This document shows positions 11,986-25,297 of a stretch of DNA of 64,000 nucleotides, piece by piece. The DNA is from Chaenocephalus aceratus. Its lineage: Eukaryota; Chordata; Actinopteri; Perciformes; Channichthyidae. A program made the translations under genes and the position numbers. Under the pieces are notes generated by a model, which ran no database searches, was not told the origin of the DNA, and worked only from the letters and a program-made list of their open reading frames with translations. Position 1 is the stretch's first letter. Every line of letters begins with the position of its first letter. The DNA lies in contig CM043792.1 of NCBI GenBank assembly GCA_023974075.1, forward strand, positions 9,901,456 to 9,965,455. The letters are read 5' to 3'.

Positions 11986-14900
11986 TTATTGTAAATCAAA
12001 TAATTAAACAATATTTGACAAAATCATCCCAATCCAGGTCGATAAAAAAATTATTTTACAACAACAACAACAAGCCAAATCATTTTCAATCAACAAGGAT
12101 ATTGACAAATAATGGACAGCACCAAAGACGTTGAGCATATGACCAAATAATGTGGATTTTCGGTGAAATTCCCATCACCTTCGACAGTGAATGCGTGCAC
12201 ATATTTGCGGAAGAACAATTAAATGAGCAAAATATGAGGAAGAAAAGGATTTGCCTTCATTTTGGAATGGTTAAGAAGTTTCAAGTTGTATTCGAAAGAG
12301 TCAGATATGTTGTGCAACTGATTATGAGAGGAAAACAAATGTCTTCACAGTGTATGGTTGGTAAGTTATTGACCAACATGTCCCACATTGGGTCAGTGAT
12401 CTGTTTAAAGCGTCCTGCCTGAGCAGTAAAGGGGAACAGTGTGAAGCAGTGGAAGGATAGCAGAAGGAAAGGCATCTAAAAACTATAGTTTTAGTGCTGC
12501 GAGCTTGAACACTTCACCATGTATATTTTTAAACTCAAAAGCATAAAAATACTTTTAGTTGCAGCACTTGTATTGCCAAAAGGAAGTTTGGCATCCTTCT
12601 ACATCAACTTATTTGGTGCATCTCAGTTTTCTGTCCTCTAAACCTGCAGTCTGTTCAGAAAGTAAAATCAGTTGTCAGAGATAGCACAGTTAAGAAAGGG
12701 TCAGATCTTTTAGAAAATAAGCAATAGGGTTGCAACATTTTAAGGATCAGCCATAATTGGATAATATTTTCCAAATAAACAAAGCTTAATGGAAGCATTG
12801 GAACAACTTCCCATGTTCACTTCCTCTCTCGGAATAGAACTGGACCATCTTCCTCTTGTCCATGCCAACATGTTTCTTTGGATTTTGCCTATTCTCAGTG
12901 TGGTAACTGTGAGACTGGATTTGTGTTCAAATGGCCTTCAGTTTGTTCATAACAAATATTTCCTGTCACTGAGCAGCACCCCATGCTCATCAGCCATTTC
13001 TCTGTTACCATTTCCTCTTTTGTTGTGCCTCCACATTGGCCGAGCCGGCCGTCCCCTTGAGGGACTGCTTCACTCATGCCTTCCACTGTTGTGTCTCGGC
13101 AGTCCTCTGCCTTTTGCACAAACATATCGATCACTTCCACCTCTCCTCCTTTGTCACCTTTGCCGTCCTGGGCTAAAAATACACTTTCAGAAGCAATGCG
13201 TGTCGCTGACGTCCACCTCCAATCCTCTCTCCTTCCTCCTTTGACCCCTCTCCTTCAGCTTTAATCCTTTTCATATTTCAGTCTGGAATGTATGTTTCAT
13301 CAGAGTCCGTCTCACAACCTCCTCCACACCGTGTGACCGAAAGGTAATATCGCTGTCCTGTGCATTTGGAGTGGATTCCTTTGTGAAAACCCTGAAATGT
13401 GCCGTCTTCGAATGAATGCTGATTGCTGTGTTATTTGGTTCCTTTAGCTCATAAAAACATGACAGCCCATAGGTGTTTACAGAGCCAGGGACTTTACAAG
13501 GGGTCAATACAAGGAAATTGCTGCTCAAAGGAGCAGTGGGTGTGTGACTCAAGACAACTCTATGGCCTGATCCAAAGAGAAATAAATAACAAACACACGC
13601 CTTCAAGGCCCTTTGTCTTTCTAATGACAGATAAAGTCCATATTTGGTATTTCATTGTTTAGTTGAGTCTTGTTCCCAAAAGGTGTGTCTTAACTCTGCC
13701 CTCTCATTGATGAAATCTCACCTGTGATCCTCTTATCTCTTTGACAAGACTGACAATAAGAAGCGCGAAGGTCAGTGCAAACACACTGCTTTACTCTTGA
13801 AATAACAAGTTTGGGTTCCATAAGGCTGAAGTGCTGGCAATAATGTCCAGATCAGTGGACCAAACTCATACCCTTGACAATACAAGAAACGTCTATTTGC
13901 CGGAGGCTTCCAGAAGGTCACGAAGGCAAGGCCTCGACTGAAGTGTCTCAATCAAGGCAGAGCAGAGGCGGGGTCACCTGATGGGCAATGCCATGTGTTC
14001 CTGAGGGTACTTAACCCTGGATGAGTAGCTAATGGAGGGAGTCATCCAGAGCGGATTCACCTAACCCATTTAAATAGGCATCCACTCACAAATGCACGGA
14101 GAACCGTGGAACTGCTGAGTGCTACGAAGCCAAAGGTGCCATTAAGCGGACAAAATAACACTCAACAATATACACAGATGCTGTTTTGGTGTGCACTCAG
14201 CAGATAGTTAAGTATCGTGACATAAAGAAAAGATTTTCTTAAACATTAAGATTATTCATTATTTCAATTAACCCTGCGACCTTTAATGGTCTGTAATGTT
14301 ATCTTTGCAGGATAAAGCAAACATACTTAATGTGTAGTACGAAGCATCACATTTGTTTGCAAGAATTCGAAGAATAGCAAGACACGGACTATCACACTGA
14401 CAGAAGTCAAAGTGAAAATCAAGGAAAAACATGCGGTAAAAAACTCAACAACATATTAAATCTGATCGCGGCGAAACGAAAAAGCGAGTAGTGATAATAA
14501 TAAGCTCTGATGGGGCACTCTTATGGCTCATCGATTTCCAATAGCCGAGATCATAGAAAGCTGGGGGGGTAATTACACTGTGCAAGCAGAGGTCGTCCTG
14601 AGCAAATATCATTATCATCAGATTAGAATGAAAGGCTGGCGAGGGTCGAGCACGCGGGGGTGAAGGAGACCCAGAGGAGAAGCTTCTCTGTGACCCTTCA
14701 TCTGTCTCAATGTCCCCACCCCACCCGCTCCCAGCTCCACGGGTCAGCCCTACATCACACTGACACAAACAAGGGGAAGGGGGGGTGGGTCACTGAGGCG
14801 CAACCATTCATCAGTGAGAGACAAGGCATATGATGAGAATGATACCTCAGAGTAGCACACACATAAACAAGGGGACAACACAAACTGAGAGGTGTGCTTG

Positions 14901-16860
14901 GTGCAGAGCTGATATGGTGCAGATACACCCGGAGCTACGGTGTTGTTGGTTTTTTTCCATACAATGCCATGCCGAATAATGTCGGTTTTATTTTTGGTTA
15001 AATAGTCATGAATGAAGGAAGATCAAAACATATTTCCTCTCAAATGAGCATGTCATTCATATCAAGAAACATCAATGTCTATCAAAGAGGCCCTATTATG
15101 CTTTTTGGTTATATGTTTGTGTGCATGTAAATGGTTTGCAAAGGCTAAAATGTCAAAGTTCCCTCCAGACTACATTTCTCTCCCACTCTCTTTTTATTAA
15201 TGTAAACAAATAGTACGGAGTTCCTAGAATCCAAATTGGCCTCTCTAAAGGGTTCATAGTGTCTAACCAACAGTCCACAACGCAAGGACAGTCCATTTCA
15301 AATATCAAATGAAAACAGAACATGTCATTTGAAAAAAAGTATTAGTCATGTGTGTAATAAATTATTATAACTGTTGTTATATGTTTGATTAACTTATTTG
15401 ACTGTATTAACTAATATAACTGTTCCAGTGCTACTTGAATCGAAATATTTGTTGATTAATAGTCACAGCCCAACATGAGATTATATTACAAAATAGTATT
15501 ATATTTAAAAATAAATCATTTTCATATTTATTTTTACTATTAAAAGGGAATAACAGTTTTACCCCACACTCCCTTGACGTTTCCTGTAAATTGTTTGGTA
15601 CATCAGTTCGGCAATTGTTATGAATAACACAACACGTGCATAGGAAATAAATGCAAAACCTGCAGTGCATAGCTAGTTTTAACTGTAACTGTCAGTATCT
15701 GACCCTATTAAAATAAGACTGAATAGAGAAAGAGTCAGTATGAAAATGTTCAAAGACGCATACATTAAAAGCAGAACCCTTCCCTCCTTCCTTTTCTCTC
15801 CAAGGTGTCATTTGCGGTTCAAACGAAGTGTGGAGAAGTAGATGAACCATCCACAGATGATTAGGTGGGAGGGAGTCCCAGCAGGCCCGCCTCACCTCAC
15901 CTCACCCATCTCCCTCACCCTGGGTACTTCTTCACAGCCTTCATATGTGAAGGCAGAGATCCCGGGTAGCCCAGTGAGAGGCTGCGAGTGGCACTCTGAC
16001 GATCCTCTGACGTCTCTATCTGCTGCTCAGTGTGGGAGCTGGCCCGGGCCACCTACATTAACATAAACAAGGCGTGCTGCTGGGGTCTGCCTGTCAGGGG
16101 CTGTCACCACCGAGGACAGAGGAGAGACGCTTCTGCATTAACCTCCAGGCTTATCTCACTCTCTGTGCGTCCCACAAAAAAGTGCGGATTAGTGCACAGT
16201 CAGGAATTGCTTTTGGGTCCTTGTCACTCCTGCCAGTTATTGAACTCCCTCTTCTATGCTGAGAATATTATTGTCATCCTTCTCTGCCACTTTCCCAGAG
16301 GGAATCCCTGGGGTTTGAAAATGGCAACAGGCAAGATCTTTGATTGTGGTGACACCTTTGGTGATAAGTTGTGTTTACATGAGGCGGTGAAATGTATCTG
16401 TGACAGTCTCGAGTCGTTACATAATGAGTTGCTAATTTAAGGTGTTATTTGTACATTATATCCATGTTTTCAAGCAGATAAACAAATGAGGTTCTTCACA
16501 ACAAGTATAGAAAGAAAGTGCATGAAAAATAAATCTATTTTTTTTTTTAAATGTCAGTTATATTTTTCATTAGTTTTACCAAAATTACTTGAATTAATTG
16601 TATTTAAAATAACAATTCCAAAGAAATGAATCCTTTGAATCTGCCTGTTCAGTTTCTGTTGGAATGTGAAGGGTTAAATGAAAGAAGCTCGTCTGGCCCG
16701 ATTCACAGAGGGCCCGCTATAGTAACTCAATGAGAGAGTAATGTCAAATGACAGTACAATTCAGAGTGTCTAGGTATACAAGTCACGGCTCGCCACTGAT
16801 CAGAGGGGATATTCAAACATATTGGCACAGTGACACGAGACCCAGCACCAAACAATGGGC
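11986..16860. other. Gene-free interval
   Basis: No supported gene. Open frames near 12.8-13.6 kb and 15.8-16.4 kb lack homology and splice context. Positions 15,079-15,200 are a dispersed repeat. The stretches at about 13.9-14.8 kb and 15.8-16.4 kb are repeat-free, with GC higher than the surrounding sequence, and are plausible conserved non-coding DNA; this is inference from composition only. Confidence 0.45.
15079..15200 (+). repeat. Dispersed fish repeat, copy 2
   Basis: 'gaggccctattatgctttt', then 'gtgtgcatgtaaatggtttg', then 'aagttccctccaga', in the same order as at 383-510. A fragment without definable ends. Confidence 0.5.
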
Positions 16861-17047
16861 TCCACCCTCCAGGAAGTGCGCCAGACCTTGAAGCTAATCT
16901 TCGGTAAATTGTAGTACCACCATTTGGTAGTGGCCAAATGGTGGTACTACAACGTACGTGTCAGTCTGTGACATCATTGGGCCCATTGAATTACATTGGG
17001 AAAGAGACGTCTGTAAATCAGCTGTGTTTTTTTTTTGCTTATCAACT
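16860..17047 (+). repeat. Older repeat, left part (split by transposon)
   Basis: Left half of a dispersed repeat that resumes at 19,826 after the long-TIR element. It contains a perfect 19-bp inverted repeat at 16,909-16,952. The host status is inferred because the 7-bp duplication ACCAAGT joins the two halves into one continuous sequence. Confidence 0.5.
16909..16952. repeat. Perfect 19-bp hairpin
   Basis: TTGTAGTACCACCATTTGG is followed by the 6-nt spacer TAGTGG and then the exact reverse complement of the first arm. It would form a stable DNA or RNA hairpin. It sits inside the older repeat just left of the long-TIR insertion. Confidence 0.9.
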
Positions 17048-17054
17048 ACCAAGT

Positions 17055-19818
17055 CAACACACTCTCACTCCCTAAGCGTCCAATAGCGACGTTTGGTCAG
17101 TGTCCGTGGCATCCAATTGTGACGCTCCTAGGCTCCTTCAGCGTCATAAAGGGACGCAAATAGCTTTCAACTGATTGCAATGTATTCCCATCTGCGTCGG
17201 GATTTGACGCTCATGGAAGCACGGCATTCGTTTATGTCGGCTGCCCTTAAAAGGTAATGTGAGCGTCCATTCCCAGGAGTAAAGGATGGCAGAAGACACT
17301 ACACTACCCAGAATCCCCAGCTATCGTTTGGACTACACCATGTGCTCTGTTTGACAAACCCCGTGATAGTCCTCAAGCTCTGTGATTGGAGAGTGTGCTC
17401 CGAGGGTTAAGCCGATTCTCGAACAGCACTTGAAATGGGATGGAACCACAGCAGACTGTCCAAAACTGGATTTGACCGCGTCCCCCCTCCCCCACCCCGT
17501 CCCCAGAACTACACATGCTGGCTATTCTGTTTCGCAACATGTTCTCTATGGCACGTCTCTACTGGGAGTTGTAGTTTTAAAACACGTTTTCGTATTTCCC
17601 ATAATAAGAAGTTGCCAGTATTAAACTGTGTACATCCCTGGAGGTTTAGGGGACAGGAAACACTCACATTTAAAACATATAATTAATAAATGGGTGAAAA
17701 TTGCTTGTGCCCATTATGGGCAGTATTAATATATATACCCACATGCCAGCTAAGGTCAGAAGAGCTTTATTTAACAGCTGGTCTTATGTGTGTGACCCCT
17801 GTGATAACATTACATTACATTAATTGATAAGCCTGAAACATGCACTTGTCAAGGTTCAGAGGCACATTTTGCAAATATGGCAGTAGCCATCGATCAGCTT
17901 AAGATAAGATATACTTTATTGATCCCAAGTTGGAACATTTGCGTTACATCAGCATGTGTAACAGTTAAATATGCAGTTGTGTTTATTTGAAAATCATTTA
18001 GTATAATCACACAAATTCTGTGTTTTATATTCAACAATTCTGTGTTCTTTATTTATTGATTGTTCAATACCTGACAAGGCCGGAGATGAAATATCTACAT
18101 ACATCTTATAAGAGTATAATACATTATGTATAATATCAGTTAAAATAAGTGCTTCAACATAGTTAACATTGCTGGAGGTATGCACAAATATTGATAGATG
18201 TCTTGTAATGCACTATTGAGGAACCTGCGACCCAAGTTTTTCATTCAGTGCAGAACTACACCACAGTTGTGTAGGCCTATATGATATGTCAATAAACCTT
18301 AGAAAATCATGAAATCTTGAAAGGGATGTGCAAAATAGTCATTACATACAGTCTTTAATTAACTATTAGTAGAGAATAACGAGTAATGAATATACTTTAT
18401 AGGGATCGTATTAATATCTAATAATAATTAAATTCAATAACATGCTTTAACCACCAGGTGTCCCTTTATATCAGCTGTGCACCTTTATGGTGTAAATACA
18501 GCCTATCTACCAATTGGATCAAATATAAAAGTGAGCCGAATTAGTGTTGATACTGCAAGGAGACGTATTGTGTGAAAAGAAATGTAAGATGTTGTTTAAT
18601 GGCTGATATATTTATGATCCACGTCACGTTTTCAGTTCCTCATGTTTGTCTTCTCATCAGGGCTCTATAGATACAGAACTACGGCAGATATGTAATATGT
18701 AATGCAGCCGAACCGTGTATTACAATGCCGTTATGTGATGACTTTCAAAGAGAAAAGCAAGCAGACTCAGAATAAAGTATTATTATTTTTTTAAATGTTT
18801 TCGGTCTGTTTCCGGTATGTGTTAATGACGATGTGCTGTGAGATGTGAGACTGGAATTGCACAGGGGGAAAATAACGTAGGCTATCTTTAGATGCGGATT
18901 TTGTTAAACTAATATGTTTAGGCTGTGGACCAACACTATACATTGACGGGGAAGGGGGTAGCAATAAAGATGACACCATTAAACAGTTACACAACATAAC
19001 AGAAATAATATCGATAGCAGCGTCCCTAGCAACCACCTTGGTAACAATGAAAACGTCGCAATTTCCTGAAGTAATCTTCGTAATAACTAGCAAACTAAAG
19101 ATCATGTACATCCACTGCAGACATAATCTGAAATAACAACTCATATTTCTCGCATCAAATGACATCAAAACGCATTTTAATGGCCAAACTAACTTTAAAA
19201 TAGGCATTTTCTACCGAGAATAAAACGAATTTCGGCCATGTTTTCTTTTTCTGCAGGGAGAAATTTGAAGATCATGTGACATAGACGCCAGCCATGGAAT
19301 GAATGGTGAAAAAAACGGGGTTTGTCAAACAGAGCACATGGTGTAGTCCAAACGATAGCTGGGGATTCTGGGTAGTGTAGTGTCTTCTGCCATCCTTTAC
19401 TCCGAAAAAATATTTCTTTCTCCGAATCGAAGGGGAAAAATACAAAAGCATTGCACACAATTTAAACCAATCAATGTTGTGTAATTAACAAGGATAATCT
19501 GGTGTTTTTTAGTCGATGAGTAGTGCAGATATCACTGTAAAATCAATCGACAGTAAGAGGAATACTTACTTCCGGGTGTACAATTCTCCGTTATCCAATG
19601 GGAATGGACGCTCACATTGCCTTTAAGGGCAGCCGGCATAAACGAATGCCGTGCTTCCATGAGCGTCAAATCCCGACGCAGATGGGAATACATTGCAATC
19701 AGTTGAAAGCTATTTGCGTCCCTTTATGAAGCTGAAGGAGCCGAGGAGCGTCACAATTGGACGCCACGGACACTGACCAAACGTCGCTATTGGACGCTTA
19801 GGGAGTGAGAGTGTGTTG
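17055..19818. mobile_element. Long-TIR DNA transposon, 2.76 kb, TSD ACCAAGT
   Basis: Terminal inverted repeats of about 220 bp (17,055-17,274 and 19,600-19,818) begin CAACACACTCTCACTCCC. Aligned by eye they differ at about five substitutions and one indel. A further inverted segment of about 88 bp (17,276-17,364 versus about 19,316-19,403) touches the left TIR but is about 196 bp away from the right one, so the arms are asymmetric. The flanks carry the 7-bp duplication ACCAAGT (17,048-17,054 and 19,819-19,825). If the terminal T/A pair is counted in the element, the duplication is the 5-bp CCAAG. No transposase frame is visible, so it is non-autonomous. The superfamily is not assigned. A short LINE-tail-like piece lies inside at 17,899-17,960. 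Confidence 0.85.
17899..17960. repeat. Retroelement 3'-tail-like fragment
   Basis: 'aagataagatatactttattgatccc' followed by 'aagttggaacatttgcgtt' resembles a very common teleost retroelement tail. It lies inside the long-TIR transposon. The family is not assigned and it is too short for certainty. Confidence 0.4.
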
Positions 19819-19825
19819 ACCAAGT

Positions 19826-20125
19826 ATGAACACTTTTATAGCCCTTATAAAAATAAGTAGGGTCTACTGGTAATAAAGTAATAAAATGCGCTGAAAGCCA
19901 GAGTAATTCGCTCTCCATTCATTTGACTGGGCAGAGATTGGACGTGACCTGTGGATTGGAGGCGGGGCTTAAGCTAAATGTGCATGCTTTATGGGCCCAG
20001 ATAGAGGTTCTTTCTCTGCAGTCAGTTTGGCTTCATGTGCCATTGGGCAACTTTAAAAAGGACTGAAGGGGGTCCTGCCTCCAGCACTGTATCCAGTTCT
20101 CTTTATACATCCATGGTCCATCCTG
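19826..20125 (+). repeat. Older repeat, right part
   Basis: Continues the repeat interrupted at 17,047. It includes 'cttttatagcccttataaaaa', 'ggattggaggcggggctta' and 'ctctttatacatccatggt', words I associate with a dispersed fish repeat. The end is approximate. Confidence 0.5.
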
Positions 20126-22579
20126 ACCCAACTCGCCATGGCAACTATGTCCACTTCTTATAAACTGTCTATGCTCTGTACTATTATGCATGTAGACTAC
20201 TGTGCCTTTTACTGAAGAAAGTTTTATTTCTGTTACAGTTAAAAGTCTGCCAACATGGAATATATCCAAAACAATATTTCAAGTTCACAAAAAACTTAGA
20301 ACATAACTTAACACAACAGCAGAAGTGATACAAACAAAGTATTCTGAAAGGTAATTTCCTTGACAAATATTCACATCTTGAAAGGACAGGGAAAGGTTAA
20401 AATAAAACTTTAAAAACAAAATATTAAAAAAGAAAAATTATAATTAAGGTGTTCAGCTAAAGCTTCTCAAAATTCTGAGAGAGCGCTTATTCAACAGTCA
20501 AATAAAAGGCTTTATGGACTGTACTGCTGAACAAATTGAAAAAAGAAAATGATAACTCAAGGTCTACTTATTAGCTTCTTACACAAATAAAGTGAACCTT
20601 GAGAAAGGCTTTGTTAAAGCGCTGTTTCCAAGGTCAAGAATGAACTTGTGGACCTGACAGAAGTTTCACACCATATAAAGTCTATCACTGCCATATTTCC
20701 AGGAAACCTTTTCACCGAGAGACCCAAGAACATGACACATAACAGAACAAAAAAGTGATTGATTTGTTCCATGTTGTTTCCTTGAACTTGAGCTATACAG
20801 AATGTAGAACAACTTTTTTTTTTCTCCATCCCTTCGGAGCCAAAACGACACCCCCACCGCCTAAGTATTCCTTCAGCAGATGCTTGACATCCCTGCATTT
20901 CCGGGGGAAGGTGCACACTCTCGTGTCACGGACGATGATGTGGCGTGAAAGGCAAAGGTGTTCCAGGAGGCTTCACTGACAGAAAAAGTAAACAGAAGTT
21001 CCACTTCTCCACCCTCCTCTTCCTCAGTCTTCATCTGCACGTGGCTCCCGGCCAACAAAAGACGGCAGCGGTGTTCGGCTGCAACATTGTGAGAGCCTAA
21101 TCCATATCTCCAGACCTCAGGCCTAATCAAACAGGCTGAATGTAGGGAAGGAGTCAATAGCTGCTTAATTACTAACGAGAGTAATGACAATAACAATCAC
21201 GTTCCTTTCCGGCTGACGCAATTAAGGGGGGCATGAAAGGCATACCGAGGGAGAGCCGCCTCCAAGCAAGGCAGCAATTAGGGCAGGAGCCGAGGAGGCA
21301 GCTTGTAGCAAAGGCACGAGAAGAGCTGCAAACACTGTCTCAGCCCTGTCTTTCGTTTTACACCTTGTCCTCCTTTCAGCCATCAGTATCATCAGTCGGT
21401 GCCATACACTGACAGCGCCGGGCTTCATTATATCTGTCCTGCCCATCATCGGTGGTGCGAACACCGTGTTGTTCAACCGGCTTCCACCAGCACGTCGCTG
21501 GCGGCTGCCATGTTTAATGACCCTCCTCCTCCTCCTCCTCCTCCTCCTGTATCCAGCACTCAGTAAGCACAGCGTGAGACGTGGGGAAACACTCAATTTC
21601 TGTAATGGCTTGAAATGGAGTAAATATCACTCGCCCCCCTGCATTTGTTACTCATTCAAGCCCCGTTATCACTTGCTGCCTAATTTCCTGGTGCACTGAC
21701 AAAGGCAGAGGGCGTTTCCATGGAGAGGGAACCCTTGCGGTTTCCATGCTTCTCTCAACTTGGCACTCTGTTCATTTCACAGCAATTATACTGAGTCATT
21801 CCACACATTTTGCCACAGAACTCAAGGGAAGGACCTTTCAGCTAATTGCTTTCAAATGGAAATAAAAAATAATCACACGGCTACTTTGTCAAAATGCCTC
21901 CTGTTAAGCAGCATTTGGTATGGGAAATTGATGTGGGATTCCTTTTAATGTCCCATTTACAATACCTCCCGCTCTACTTCCAGATGAAAACCTTTCTTTA
22001 AATGCATTTAGGATAAGGTCCTGACATCGCATGCACCATGATTCTTCAGTTTCTCAGAAGCCAACATTTGTGTGGACAACTTTTCATTATATTTTCAATG
22101 TCTTTTACCTGCAATGTGTGGGTCTGTTTTTGCTGGAGCAGCGCCTCTGTAGTGTGAAATTCACTAGTCAACGCCTATAAATTCTGCCATTTATTATGAC
22201 ATTAATATTTAATGGTGTGTTTCATAGTTATTGACTTAGTCTTTATGTCCTTACAACACCCTAGATTTTCTTTTTTGTTTAACTAACTTCTCAAAGCCTG
22301 GAAAGTAAAGGGAATAACTCTAGATTTTTCCTTTTGCTAACATACAGTACTCTTTTTAGAAAGTGCAGGTACAAAATCACGACTTGACGTTGCGCTGTGT
22401 GTAAAAAATAAATTACTAGCCCAGCCAAAAAGTGACTGTAAACACATCAATCATGAATGAGCTGCCAATGTTTGTTTACTATTCTTGTAAAACTGTAAAG
22501 AAACAAACTCTAAACAATTACTGGAATGCTGCTGCTAAATAACAGACTTCTGTAAGTCTGAAATGCAACCACATCCCTA

Positions 22580-22860
22580 GCATCCAGGGTTAAACTCTCT
22601 TTGTCCAACAACACGGAATCAACTCTTGAAGAAGACATATTCCATGTATGTTCATTTTCAGCTTCATATTTCTATTTTGTTCCTCTACTGGGACACGTCT
22701 CCACGCTTTAATGTTCAAAAAGCTCTTTATTTTTCTCATACTGCCTGTGTTGCAGCACCTCTTTTCACCCTCTGTCTGAAACCAGAGCCCAGTCTGCTCT
22801 GATTGGTTAGCAGGCTGCCTCTGTTATGATTGGTCAACCACTTAGAAATGTGTCCGTAGT
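22580..22860 (-). repeat. Dispersed fish repeat fragment, minus orientation
   Basis: On the minus strand it reads 'aaccaatcagagcagactgg', 'aagagctttttgaacattaaagc', then 'cccagtagagg', words that in other fish loci accompany the repeat seen at 383-510 and 15,079-15,200. The link between them is from memory and was not tested. Confidence 0.4.
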
Positions 22861-23682
22861 GTCTGGCCCCTTAGCTTGTCACGTAAAATGTGTTAGAGCG
22901 CTAGCAATTAGAAGCATGAGTGTTGGTAGTAAGTCCAATGAATGTCAAAAAACAAAAACAGCTATGTAAACAGCAGTATTGGGCGCTAAATGCTAATGCT
23001 AATATAACATCAGTATAGCTCACAATAACGATGTTAACATGATGATCTTTAATGTTTAGCATGTTCACAGCCATAGTTTGACATAAGTTAACATTTGCTG
23101 AAGCGGATAGTAATGTCAATCGTTTTGCAGATCTTTGGCCAGGAACCAAAAGCTTGAGGCTATATTTAAAAAAATCATGGCAATTCATCCAATAGTATTA
23201 CGGTCGAGATACTTCACTCAAGGTAAAACGAATGGGAGCCTTATAGTGATGCTGAGAAAAGGTCAGAACATTGCCAGAGTCAATAAGATTTGTCAACTGG
23301 GAGCAAAGAGCGTCTGTAAAAAGTCACTTTTCACTAGATAAGTGAGAACACTGAATGGTTTGTGGCACTCGATTAAGAGTTAGGGGACCAATGTCATTAT
23401 GTTTATCTTCTGGGGACATCCTCGTGGGACCATGAACGTCTGTTCAAAATCGAATAGCAGTGCATCAAAAAGTTGTTCAGATGTTTCCGTCCGAACAAAA
23501 TCAGTGGCCTAATCAGCCAGCGAGCTCAGTCTAGCTGTAACCAAGCTTTTCGACAGCAAGATTATTTGTGTCAATACATATCAACCATCCTAATATGAGC
23601 TGCAGCGGCTTTCGGGTTTAGCGAGCCTCATATTTTGGGGCGTATGGTGGGAGGCAGGAAGAGGCAGCTGCTGTTCATCTCC

Positions 23683-23732
23683 ATGAGAGGAAGGCCACTT
23701 TGAGAGGATGAGAGGAAGGCCACTTTGAGAGG
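23683..23732. repeat. 25-bp tandem duplication, two copies
   Basis: Two exact head-to-tail copies of a 25-bp unit beginning ATGAGAGGAAGGCCACTTTG, at 23,683-23,707 and 23,708-23,732. Confidence 0.9.
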
Positions 23733-25297
23733 ATGAGTGGAGAGGGGCCTTTCAGAAGATCTCTGAGTCAGAGCGAGTGGGGAGGCATCAGGATATTATT
23801 AGGGAGGTGTGCCTGCTGCCCTGCTATTATGACTGAAATAAATGCCTCTGCTGCTTGAGGCCCAAGATACACCTGCCCGCTGTTTCATCAGGTAGTACAA
23901 GTGAGATGTGAGATTTAATACTTTTAAACCCATCATTTCTATCTGATTATAGGGCTTTTGACATTTTAGATTGCTGTGGAAGAGACAAAGGCCATCAGGA
24001 GGAAACCTGTTCACCACAGACACCAGAAAGGTTTAGAAAAGTGAAGGAATATAAACCTGAATAACTCTTAGACATTCACTGCAGTTCATTCTATTGTATC
24101 CTTGTCTTCAGGTATAGTTTAGTAACCTGAAACAGTTACAATATATAACAGGGCCTCCAATAAAAGACACCCAACGGGAGGCCTGCTTTTTTATTCCCTT
24201 GAATCCCTCAGCTGATTGAGTTTTACAGACTCTGTACTATCTCATGTGAAACAGCCACACTGCACTTAATCTCTACTTTAAATGCACTTAAATAAATGAT
24301 TGAATGTATAGCTCAGGAACCGAAATGTCACTGATGAGCTCCCTTTTGAAGCTTTGTGTAAAACATAAAGGCAGAAACGAAAATGTTAATGAATTGTCTG
24401 AGGAGTAGAAGATCAGAGGAGCCAAACGAATTTCATATCACACCTAAAGACCTGGCATTTAATTAAAGTGGCCTGAAAAATGGCTGCCTGGTTGGCTGAC
24501 AACAGTTTCTCTTGAAGCAAATTAAAGAAATCAATTACTGCCGTGTGAAAGTGTAATGCCAGCACACTGGAGCCCAACAGAGTCACAATGAGACACCAGG
24601 CCAAGGGGAGAGGAGCGAGGAAGAGGAGGAGGAGGAGGAGGAGAGCGCCTCCACCGCGCCACATCTGACTGGCTCGGCTACAGAGTTTATCACGTCAACC
24701 TGTTACAGGCAACAGAGCCTGAAAGGGCCCACGCGCTGGAATGAAGCCGCAAATCAGCCGAGCTGCCTCCACAAGCCGAGCCTCCTCCACTCTGCTCCCA
24801 GCTCTTACTCATTCTCTCACCCATATTCTCCCTCTCACACAGTACACACATATGGTACGCATGCTTGGGTTAAAGATGCTTTCAATATTGGCCATTTATG
24901 ATTTAATGCATATTGGATCATCAGTGCTCTCTTCTATGAAAATATGTTCCCTTACTACAGATGTATGTGAAGCAATACAATACAAATGTGTTGCATTTTC
25001 CATGTAATTGTCTGCGTTGTTGGGGGAGGCTGATTTGTGAGACTACCCATGACCATGATGTGATGCAGTCATGAGTCCTAGAACCTGGAAACATGCTAGC
25101 ATTTGACCACTTCTGGTTGACTCTCAAAGTGTTTGTGGTTGAAATAAGGACACATGCTCACGAGATTTCTGTGTTTTGTTCTATGACATCAAATATGTCA
25201 GTAAATACCCACTCGCCTGAAGCTTCGAAGTTTCATAATAATATTGGTTGCTAACAAGTGACTAAATAAACTACTCAACAACATCACAGTGACACAA

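Noticed and set aside
12789..13244. 151-codon open frame as a gene
   Set aside because: Low-information Leu/Ser-rich translation of pyrimidine-rich DNA; no homology or exon borders.
21222..21596. Arg-rich minus-strand frame
   Set aside because: The Arg run comes from the (CTC)n repeat; the rest shows no domain.
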